Below are positions 44,273 to 51,186 of a stretch of DNA of 64,000 bases, one piece after another (position 1 is the stretch's first letter; each line of letters starts with the position of its first letter). The notes below the pieces were generated by a model. That model did not search any database. It saw only the letters and a list, made by a program, of their open reading frames with translations, and was not told the origin of the DNA. The position numbers and the translations under genes are program-made. The DNA lies in NCBI GenBank assembly GCA_963762165.1, contig CAVXJN010000003.1, positions 868,001 through 932,000 on the forward strand, read 5' to 3'. The DNA comes from CAVXJN01 sp963762165. GTDB taxonomy: Bacteria; Pseudomonadota; Gammaproteobacteria; JASBUN01.

Positions 44273-44470
44273 TTAGAACAATACGAAAACCGGGTCAGAG
44301 GCGAGGGCCGTGCCCGAATTCGGGCAATCCTTCCTGTGCGAGCTTACCCATCCACCGTTCCGCATCGTGTATCGACACGATACCCTTCGAGTGAGAATCG
44401 TCCGCGAATGGCGCAGTGAAAGACTGCTGCACTTTTCCGGGTCAGGCAAGTAGGAGTCATAGCGAATCGC

Positions 44471-44870
44471 CGCAGCGTTCGAACTTGGTACAGTCGGAGC
44501 GAGACCTGCTCACCTGCATGCGCCCCATCGAACTCAACCCGGTGCGTGCGCGCATGGTCGAACGGCCGGAGGAATATCGGCGGTCAAGTTACGGTATGCA
44601 CGGGTGGGGAGATGGAGGATGGCTGAAACTCCACGGGGAATCCCTACGGCTTGGCGACACGCTGGAGGCGCGCTGTTACGCTATCGCGAGCTGGTCATGA
44701 AAATCTCAACGAACAGAATCTTCATCTGGTCCGTAAGCCCGCACATCACTGTCAGTCGGTGAGTGATGGTGGACTCCGCGAACAGATTGAACGCCAAAAC
44801 GGCGTGAAGCTTGGGCAGATGAAACGGGGTCGTCCGCCCGTGTATAAGGGGATCTGGCGGAGTTTTAATT
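44471..44870 (+). pseudogene. RAYT subfamily D, C-terminal fragment
   Basis: SNLVQSERDLLTCMRPIELN, PVRARMVERPEEYRRSSYGM and GWGDGGWLKLHGESLRLGD match the copy at 54037. A shift near 44680 leads to NLNEQNLHLVRKPAHHCQSV in another frame, ending with MKRGRPPVYKGI. The HUH half is missing. The region adjoins the cytochrome b gene. Confidence 0.82.
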
Positions 44871-45015
44871 CCTCAGTCGCTTTCTATGGATGGACTGCAA
44901 AACCGGCGCCCCACGTCGGGATGGATCAATTATTCCAATCTCTACTATGATGACAAGTAGGTTGTCCCGGGCTTGTCCGCAGTCCGGAAAATGGCAGATC
45001 GGTGGAGAAGAATCG

Positions 45016-45675
45016 ATGCAAAATCAAACGCCCCGTACTGAACTGGTGTGGGATCCACTGGTTCGAGTGATGCACTGGACCCTGGTGGTTGCATTCTTTA
45101 CCGCATACTTCACCGAAGAGGATCTGCTCACCACGCATACGTGGGCGGGGTACGTCGTCGGCGGAATCGTAGTGATCCGTGTGCTCTGGGGGTTCTTCGG
45201 TCCACGCCACGCGCGCTTCAGCGACTTCATATACTCACCCGCACGGATATTCCGGAACCTGGCCGATCTATTCGTGCCGGGCGGCGGGCGCCGGTACGTT
45301 GGGCATACACCGGCCGGTGGAGCTATGGTGATCATGCTGCTCATCGCGCTCGCGGTGACTGTCTGGAGCGGCCTCGAAGTTCTCGCGATCGAGGAGGGAC
45401 AGGGGCCGCTCGCGAGTGCAGTCGTATCGACAGCCGGCAGCGCGGTGCAAGTCGTCAATACTGCTCAAGCGGACGAGGGCGCGAAGCGCGAAGGAGCAGG
45501 TGGCGAAGCTGGAGAGGAATTCTGGGAAGAGATCCACGAAGTGGCGGCGAACGTCACGCTCGTGCTCGTCATCATCCACATCCTGGGTGTATTCCTCGCC
45601 ATGCGCGCGCATCGCGAGAACCTTGTCTGGGCGATGATTACAGGGCGCAAGCCTCCCGAGCGCGAGCGGAAATAG
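45016..45675 (+). CDS. Cytochrome b561 / b-type cytochrome membrane subunit
   Basis: A 219-aa integral membrane di-heme b protein of the bacterial b561 family (NapC/NrfH-independent, YodB/CybB-like). Four helices can be traced: VRVMHWTLVVAFFTAYF with the first heme His, THTWAGYVVGGIVVIRVLW, AMVIMLLIALAVTVWSGL, and VTLVLVIIHILGVFLAM with the last heme His. A Glu/Gly-rich loop (QADEGAKREGAGGEAGEEFW) separates helices 3 and 4. The start at 45016 has GGAG upstream. It probably passes electrons between quinol and a periplasmic partner, which is not evident here. The stop codon TAG overlaps the beginning of a RAYT-C flank. Confidence 0.9.
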   Translation: MQNQTPRTELVWDPLVRVMHWTLVVAFFTAYFTEEDLLTTHTWAGYVVGGIVVIRVLWGFFGPRHARFSDFIYSPARIFRNLADLFVPGGGRRYVGHTPAGGAMVIMLLIALAVTVWSGLEVLAIEEGQGPLASAVVSTAGSAVQVVNTAQADEGAKREGAGGEAGEEFWEEIHEVAANVTLVLVIIHILGVFLAMRAHRENLVWAMITGRKPPERERK

Positions 45676-45686
45676 GGGTCGGAAAT

Positions 45687-46544
45687 AGGGGTCAGATCCC
45701 AATTTCCACTAAGATTCGGTCCATAGGAGGCCGCATCCCTATTCAGCACCCAATGACACTTGTTCACAAGGAGGTGAACTGTGCCACGCAAACCACGTTT
45801 CGCGCTTCCCGGCGTGCCGCAGCATGTCATTCAACGGGGCCACAATCGCGGGTTCTGCTTCTTCGCAGAAGACGACTATCGGCTTTACCTGGATCTATTG
45901 AAAGAGGCGGCGGACCGTAACGGTTGCCGCATCCACGCTTATGTGTTGATGACCAACCATGTGCACCTATTAGCTACGCCTGCCGGCGCGCACGGCATCT
46001 CGCACATGATGCAACATCTGGGTCGGAAGTACGTGCGCTGCATCAATAGCCTGTACGGACGCAGCGGTACGCTGTGGGAAGGCCGCTTCAAGGCTAGCTT
46101 GGTCGATTCCGACGCATACCTGCTGAAGTGTATGCGCTACATCGAGCTCAACCCCGTACGCGCGTGAGTGGTGAGAAATCCAGGCGACTACCTGTGGTCC
46201 AGCTACCGCGCCAATGCGCACGGTGAGCCGAGTGCGTTTCGCCCGTCTCCCCACGACGTCTATCAGTCACTCGACACCGTTACGGCCGCGCGGCAACGGG
46301 CGTATCGCGAGTTGTTCGGCGCGCACCTGGCGCCCGAAGAAGTACCCGCGATCCGTACCGCACTGAATCACGGCCTGGTGCTGGGTCGGAGCGAGTTCAA
46401 GGATGAAATCGAGAGGACGACGCACCGGCGGGTGCGACCGGGGAAGCCGGGGCGACCCTCCATAAGCAATGCGGCGGAGTCCGTGGCCGGCGCTTGATGT
46501 GCGGTCTACGCCGGTATATTAGGATAAATTGGGATCTGACCCCG
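45687..46544 (+). mobile_element. RAYT subfamily C element with perfect 18-bp ends
   Basis: The left end GGGGTCAGATCCCAATTT (from ~45688) is a perfect inverted copy of the right end AAATTGGGATCTGACCCC (ending ~46543). The left side begins with a perfect 13-bp tandem duplicate GGAAATAGGGGTC (45668-45693). The right side continues with CGGTTTCTG / CGGTTTTTCTG. The right end forms the 3' end of the multicopper oxidase gene. Confidence 0.85.
45781..46497 (+). pseudogene. RAYT subfamily C transposase, one premature stop
   Basis: GTG 45781 with AAGGAGG upstream begins PRKPRFALPGVPQHVIQRGH. HUH is intact in VLMTNHVHLL, and candidate Tyr residues lie in GRKYVRCINSLYGRSG. A TGA at 46165-46167 follows YIELNPVRA, after which VVRNPGDYLWSSYRANAHGE continues in the same frame to 46497. 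Only one base separates it from an intact 238-codon gene, so it is recently inactivated or carries a sequencing error. Confidence 0.9.
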
Positions 46545-48525
46545 GTTTCTGCGGTTTTTCTGGGCCGACATGGAACGGTCGCATCATCTCGTGATCTTCA
46601 TGCGACAGGATATGGCAGTGCCACACGTAGCGCCCCGGCTTGCCGAAGGTCATCTTGATGCGCGTAACCTCCCCTGGCAGCGCGATGGCGATGTCGCGCC
46701 GCGTCTGCTCCTGTTGGGAAGGTCCACGGGCCGCGCCCTCCAATTCGATGCCTTCCAGCCGAAAGCCGACACCTTGAGCGCCGTTGTACTGGGTCACTGG
46801 CTGTTCGATCAGCTCACTGCTGAACGGTTGGCGGTCCATTATCTGAAAATGCACCAAGTGGACGTGAATGGGATGCGCGTCGCCTGTAGTGTTGTGCAGT
46901 TCCCAGATTTCCGTGTCGCCTACGCCCGGGTTCTCCGTCACCGGCGCGTGCCAGGGCAGCGTTCCATTGACGGGATTTCCGAGGACGTCGTAGGTGGGCT
47001 CGGCAGTACCGAGTAACGGCTGCAGTCGGCCGAATTCGTCGGTGCCCTCGAACAATGCCAGCTTGCGCGTACGCACCGGATCGTTCACTGCAACCCAGCC
47101 GCTCAGCGATGTGCCATCTACGATGCTCGAGTCAGCGCGCGCTGACTCCAATGGCAACTCGACGTCGAAGGCCATGATCCTGTCGGTGCGTCGGTCCGGA
47201 AACAGATCGTCGCTGTCGGGTAGATGGCCGCCGAAAGGACTGTCGCCCAATAGGTTCTCGACAATCACGCGGCTGCCGAACGGCACGTTCTTGAAATCGA
47301 CGATTAGGTCCAGGCGTTCGCCCGGCGCGAAATCCACTTCGTGGATTTCCGCAGCACTGGCGCGCAGGCTTTGGTCCGAGCCGATAATCAGGAATGGCAA
47401 CACATAACCCGAAGCCGGATTGATGGCTGCGGGGCTGCCGGCACCGTACGGGAGGACCTTGAGCCGCAGACGCATGAACCGGCTGTCGCTGCCATTTAGC
47501 AAACGCACCCGGTATTGGCGCGGCTCGACCCGCACCCGGGGCCAGATGATGCCGTTCACTAGCATATGGTCGCCGAAGAACTCGGCCAGCGCGCTCGGGC
47601 CGCCATCGGGAAACACCTCCTCTGGCAGGACCGCACCTTCTCCCGCGATGAAATCGTCGTAGAAGGGGTCACCGGGGAACGCAGGGTAGAACAGCTCGCC
47701 TGTGCTCCTAAACATGCGGTCTTGTACGGCATAGCCGAGCTCGTAAGGCTCGGCCGGCAGCCCGAGCGGGTTGTCCGCCTTGCCTGTATCAGCTGCATCG
47801 CGCACGGGCAAGAAACCGGCGAGGCCGGCGTAGACGTTGAGACGCGTGATGCCCAGGGCGTGATCGTGGTACCAGAGCGTGCCGGCGACATCGTTCCAAT
47901 CGGGCCCGCCGTAATAATATTTGCGCGCATCCCAGCGGGGCCCGCGCACGGCCGTGCCTGGCGAAAAAAAGAACTCCGGATTGCCGTCGAAAGCGCTGTC
48001 ATTGCGACCGCCATGGACGTGGGCGACCGTAGGAACGCCATTCCTGGCGATGCTGTAGCCTTCGTAACCCGGTAGCGAATACGCCCAGTGCAGACTGGTG
48101 TCCACCGGAAGCAGATGGGACAAGCCGTTGAGCTTGTTCTCCCAGGTGACCTCGACCGGACCGTCGGCGGTGTTCACTTCCAACGTGCGGCCCGGCCAGG
48201 TGACCCCTTTGCCGTTTTCGCCATAGCCCCACACCGCGGTCGGGACGGGGGTCAGCCCATCGGCTCCCACAAGACCGCTCCACTGCAGATGTTGGTCCAT
48301 GATGATCCGGAGCTTGCCATTCTTGGGTACATACTTGAATGCACCGGCCAGGGCGTTCGGAGCGAGATTTGTGAACAGGGGCTGCGCCGCCGGATCCGAC
48401 AGTCCGGCCGCCAGTAGCGCCCCGCGTGCGCTGGCGCTGCGGAGTATGCTGGCGGGAATTGCGGCCGTGAACCCTGCCGCCATGGCCGAGCGGACGGCCA
48501 GTGTCAGGAACTCTCTGCGCTGCAT
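46519..48525 (-). CDS. Multicopper oxidase (CotA/bilirubin-oxidase-like)
   Basis: About 668 aa, exported. The N-terminus QRREFLTLAVRSAMAAGF carries a twin-arginine-like RRxFL signal. All four copper motifs are present: VAHVHGGRN, LWYHDHALGI, AHPIHVHLVHF and VWHCHILSHEDHEMM, with the T1 Cys and axial Met. This type oxidises phenolics, bilirubin or Mn(II)/Cu(I) with O2; the substrate is unknown. The start at 48525 (MQRREFL) is preferred over 48552 for the Tat signal. The last eight residues PGSDPNLS-like and the stop are read from the RAYT-C right end, so the original C-terminus was changed or lost by insertion. Confidence 0.93.
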   Translation of the reverse strand: MQRREFLTLAVRSAMAAGFTAAIPASILRSASARGALLAAGLSDPAAQPLFTNLAPNALAGAFKYVPKNGKLRIIMDQHLQWSGLVGADGLTPVPTAVWGYGENGKGVTWPGRTLEVNTADGPVEVTWENKLNGLSHLLPVDTSLHWAYSLPGYEGYSIARNGVPTVAHVHGGRNDSAFDGNPEFFFSPGTAVRGPRWDARKYYYGGPDWNDVAGTLWYHDHALGITRLNVYAGLAGFLPVRDAADTGKADNPLGLPAEPYELGYAVQDRMFRSTGELFYPAFPGDPFYDDFIAGEGAVLPEEVFPDGGPSALAEFFGDHMLVNGIIWPRVRVEPRQYRVRLLNGSDSRFMRLRLKVLPYGAGSPAAINPASGYVLPFLIIGSDQSLRASAAEIHEVDFAPGERLDLIVDFKNVPFGSRVIVENLLGDSPFGGHLPDSDDLFPDRRTDRIMAFDVELPLESARADSSIVDGTSLSGWVAVNDPVRTRKLALFEGTDEFGRLQPLLGTAEPTYDVLGNPVNGTLPWHAPVTENPGVGDTEIWELHNTTGDAHPIHVHLVHFQIMDRQPFSSELIEQPVTQYNGAQGVGFRLEGIELEGAARGPSQQEQTRRDIAIALPGEVTRIKMTFGKPGRYVWHCHILSHEDHEMMRPFHVGPEKPQKPGSDPNLS

Positions 48526-48820
48526 TTTTCCCTCCCTGCGCATTGCGCGCAATGTAACGTGTCACAGCCGCGTTACAGGCTTCCCTCCCACAGATCAGCT
48601 CAAGAGGGGAGGAGCGATTCACGAAGACCTCTCTGTCCCTTTTTATTAGCACAATTTTCGCGTAGCAGATGATGGGCAACGCAATTGTTCGAGAGTAATC
48701 GGCGAGCGCGAGTAATCGAACGTACGAAAGGAGGACGGGTCTATTTTCGGATCCCAAAAATACGTCCGTCCCCTTGACTTCTGTCCATCATCCATCCCGC
48801 CCGCATCCGATTGTCTTTCC
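48526..48820. other. Intergenic region with REP-like repeats
   Basis: About 295 bp without a gene. It contains CTGTCCCTTTTTATTAG (48627) and an inverted pair at 48728-48775 (AAGGAGGACG ... CGTCCGTCCCCTT around GGATCC), both of the RAYT-end type. Confidence 0.6.
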
Positions 48821-48859
48821 TTGACAATGGTAACGTATAAGATACCATCGGTAACGTAT
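48821..48859 (+). promoter_or_regulatory. Promoter/operator of an antitoxin gene
   Basis: TTGACA at 48821 is overlapped by two direct repeats GGTAACGTAT (48829-48838 and 48850-48859), 21 bp apart, which is two helical turns. This is typical of autoregulated toxin-antitoxin promoters bound by the antitoxin HTH. The same layout is kept in the decayed copy at 38032-38070. Confidence 0.65.
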
Positions 48860-48895
48860 CACAAGCGGAACGAAGAAGCGCCAGCAGCGGAACAT

Positions 48896-48951
48896 CGCCC
48901 TGACGCCCTGACGCCCTGACGCCCTGACGCCCTGGCGCCCTGGCGCCCTGG
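48896..48951 (+). repeat. 8-bp tandem repeat, seven units
   Basis: CGCCCTGA four times, then CGCCCTGG three times, in perfect register. It lies where a toxin gene would be expected, between the operator and the antitoxin. Confidence 0.9.
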
Positions 48952-48999
48952 CGCTGGGCGGACTACAAACGATAGAAACGTGCAGCGAGGTAAACAGGC

Positions 49000-49326
49000 A
49001 TGGCTCTGACTCGTCATTTTAGAGAGACCATTCAGGCACGTGCGCAACGCGATACACGTTTTCGCCACGCTCTGCTCGCCGAAGCTGTCAACGAGCTGCT
49101 CAAGGGAGAGCTTGGCGCCGGAAAGGCGCTGTTGCGTGACTATGTGAATGCAACAATCGGATTCGAGCAGCTGTCGGTCGAGGTTGAGCGGCCGGTGAAA
49201 AGTCTGCAGCGTATGCTTGGCTCTTGCGGAAACCCTACTGCCGAAAATCTTGTTGCGATCCTGAAGGTGTTGCAGGAGTACGAAGCGGTGCAGATTCGGG
49301 TGAAGTTAAATAATAATGCCGCGTAG
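49000..49326 (+). CDS. HigA-like antitoxin (addiction-module HTH protein), without toxin
   Basis: A 108-aa protein of the COG3636-type antidote family: RFRHALLAEAVNELLKGELG, ALLRDYVNATIGFEQLSVEV and the HTH region RPVKSLQRMLGSCGNPTAEN, LVAILKVLQEYE. GAGG precedes the ATG. Family members lie directly after a HigB/RelE toxin. No toxin frame exists between the operator (48821) and this start; only an 8-bp tandem repeat is there. It is probably an orphan antitoxin. htpX follows at 94 bp and may be partly co-transcribed. Confidence 0.8.
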   Translation: MALTRHFRETIQARAQRDTRFRHALLAEAVNELLKGELGAGKALLRDYVNATIGFEQLSVEVERPVKSLQRMLGSCGNPTAENLVAILKVLQEYEAVQIRVKLNNNAA

Positions 49327-49419
49327 CGAGCACGAGAAAAGAGGTCGATGGGACTGCGCGTAGAAGCGACGTAAAAAGGCACGGAGTGGGTCTACCCGGG
49401 TTTAACGGAGCTCAAGATC

Positions 49420-50304
49420 ATGAAACGTATTGTGCTGTTCCTGGCTACGAACCTAGCCATTATCTTTGTTCTCAGTATTACGGCGAGCCTGCTCGGCTTC
49501 ACCGGTTTCCTGCAAGCCAACGGGGTCGACCTAGACCTGAATTCACTGCTGGTTTTCGCTGCAGTTTTCGGGTTCGGTGGTTCGTTGATTTCGCTGGCCA
49601 TTTCCAAATGGACAGCGAAACGGCTTACACGCGCCCAGGTCATCTCCGAACCTCGCAGCGAGTCCGAACGCTGGCTGGTGTCAACCGTGACGCGGCAGGC
49701 TCAGCAGGCTGGAATCGGAATGCCGGAAGTCGCGATATTCGAGTCGCCGCAGCCGAATGCCTTCGCGACCGGTATGACCAAAAATTCTTCGATGGTTGCC
49801 GTCTCCACGGGCTTGCTGCAACACATGGGTCGTGACGAAGTTGAAGCGGTGCTCGGACACGAGATCAGCCACATTGCTAATGGCGATATGGTGACACTGG
49901 CGCTGATCCAGGGCGTGGTGAACACGTTCGTGATCTTCCTGTCGCGCGTGATTGGTCACTTGGTCGACCGGGTCGTCTTCAAGACGGAACGAGGGCACGG
50001 CCCGGCGTTCTGGATTACTGCGATCATTGCGGAGCTGGTGCTCGGTATCCTGGCGTCCATGATTGTATTTTGGTTCTCGCGCCAGCGTGAATTCCGAGCC
50101 GACCTCGGCGGCGCCCAGTTAGCCGGCCGCAACAAGATGATCAACGCCTTGCAGCGCTTGCAGCAGGCGCATCCGGCGCCTTTGCCGGACCAGATGGCGG
50201 CCTTTGGCATTGCCGGCGACCTCAAGCGGACCTTCGGGCGCCTGTTTATGACGCATCCGCCGTTGGCCGAGCGCATCGATGCTTTGCGAAGGCTTGAGCA
50301 ATGA
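49420..50304 (+). CDS. htpX: Membrane zinc metalloprotease HtpX
   Basis: A 294-aa M48 protease for inner-membrane protein quality control. Two N-terminal helices (IVLFLATNLAIIFVLSITAS; LLVFAAVFGFGGSLISLAI) precede the zinc motif HEISH at 147-151, with the third ligand Glu in REFRADLGGAQLAG. Two further helices lie between (WITAIIAELVLGILASMIVF). It is complete. The first ~30 codons and upstream spacer are duplicated at 38290-38376. Normally htpX is heat/CpxR regulated; no such site is visible here. Confidence 0.96.
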   Translation: MKRIVLFLATNLAIIFVLSITASLLGFTGFLQANGVDLDLNSLLVFAAVFGFGGSLISLAISKWTAKRLTRAQVISEPRSESERWLVSTVTRQAQQAGIGMPEVAIFESPQPNAFATGMTKNSSMVAVSTGLLQHMGRDEVEAVLGHEISHIANGDMVTLALIQGVVNTFVIFLSRVIGHLVDRVVFKTERGHGPAFWITAIIAELVLGILASMIVFWFSRQREFRADLGGAQLAGRNKMINALQRLQQAHPAPLPDQMAAFGIAGDLKRTFGRLFMTHPPLAERIDALRRLEQ

Positions 50305-50326
50305 AACAAACCGCGTCACGGGTAAT

Positions 50327-51162
50327 CGGGGACAGACCACGTTTTTAGGCCATCCACGGGTAATCGGGGACAGACCACGTTTTTAGGCCATCTGGCAGGA
50401 TAGCCGGATGCAGTATCAACGGATAAGGAGATCCGCATGCCGCGACGGGCTCGCATCGCCGTGCCGGGTATTGTCTGGCACATCATCCAGCGTGGCAACA
50501 ACCGTTGCGCTTGTTTCTACGCCGAAGAAGATTATTGCAAGTACCTTGATATCCTGCGCGACCAAGCAAAAGCGCATGGCTGCGCAGTACACGCCTATGT
50601 GTTGATGACGAATCATGTGCACTTGCTGGTGACACCCGAGCGGGCCGACAGCGCCAGCCTGATGATGAAGCACCTTGGGCAGCGCTATGTGCAATACGTC
50701 AACCGCGTCTATCGTCGAACAGGGACCCTGTGGGAGGGCCGATTTCGCTCATGCCTGGCGCAGCACGATGGCTACGTCCTCGCCTGTTATCGTTACATTG
50801 AATTGAACCCAATCCGTGCCGCGATGGTAGAACACCCGGCAGACTATCCATGGTCGAGCTTTCGCGCCAATGCGCAGGGCAAGTCCGATCCACTGGTAAC
50901 ACCCCACGGCGAATACAACGGGTTGAATCGCGATCCCCAAGCGCGGCGTCATGCATACCGGCAACTGTTCCGTGCGCATATGGACTCGAAGCTCATCGAC
51001 GAGATCCGCGCGGCGACCAATGGGAATTTCGTGTTAGGTAACGACCGGTTCAAGAATGAAGTGGCAGGCATGCTCGAGCGACGGGTGGTGGCGGGAAAGC
51101 CGGGGCGACCCAAGGCGCAATCGGCCCAGGGCTAGCGCATATGAAAACGTGGTCTGTCCCCG
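50327..51162 (+). mobile_element. RAYT subfamily B, complete element with doubled left end
   Basis: The left end CGGGGACAGACCACGTTTTT occurs at 50327 and again at 50365, a 38-bp tandem duplication. The right end AAACGTGGTCTGTCCCCG (ending ~51162) is a perfect inverted match over 18 bp. Directly after the terminal CC a perfect 11-bp tandem CCGATTCCTCA occurs twice (51160-51181). Confidence 0.87.
50437..51135 (+). CDS. REP-associated tyrosine transposase (RAYT), subfamily B
   Basis: An intact 232-aa HUH/Y1 transposase. MPRRARIAVPGIVWHIIQRG is the family N-terminus. HVH lies at residues 60-62 (VLMTNHVHLLVTP). Candidate nucleophiles are the Tyr residues in GQRYVQYVNRVYRRTGTLWE. YRYIELNPIRAAMVEHPADY and PWSSFRANAQG follow, and KPGRPKAQ is a basic tail. 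AAGGAGATCCGC precedes the ATG. It shares about half of its residues with subfamily A by eye. The copy at 57964 is a decayed relative. Confidence 0.93.
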   Translation: MPRRARIAVPGIVWHIIQRGNNRCACFYAEEDYCKYLDILRDQAKAHGCAVHAYVLMTNHVHLLVTPERADSASLMMKHLGQRYVQYVNRVYRRTGTLWEGRFRSCLAQHDGYVLACYRYIELNPIRAAMVEHPADYPWSSFRANAQGKSDPLVTPHGEYNGLNRDPQARRHAYRQLFRAHMDSKLIDEIRAATNGNFVLGNDRFKNEVAGMLERRVVAGKPGRPKAQSAQG

Positions 51163-51186
51163 ATTCCTCACCGATTCCTCATTTTA

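Noticed and set aside
48896..48951. Tandem repeat considered as a CRISPR array
   Set aside because: The unit is 8 bp with no spacers, and no cas genes are present.
48859..49068. Minus-strand frame with QGARASGRQGVRASGR repeats
   Set aside because: It is only the translation of the 8-bp tandem repeat.
50327..50420. Doubled RAYT-B left end considered as a CRISPR-like repeat pair
   Set aside because: The unit equals the transposon end and is matched by an inverted right end; no spacer logic.
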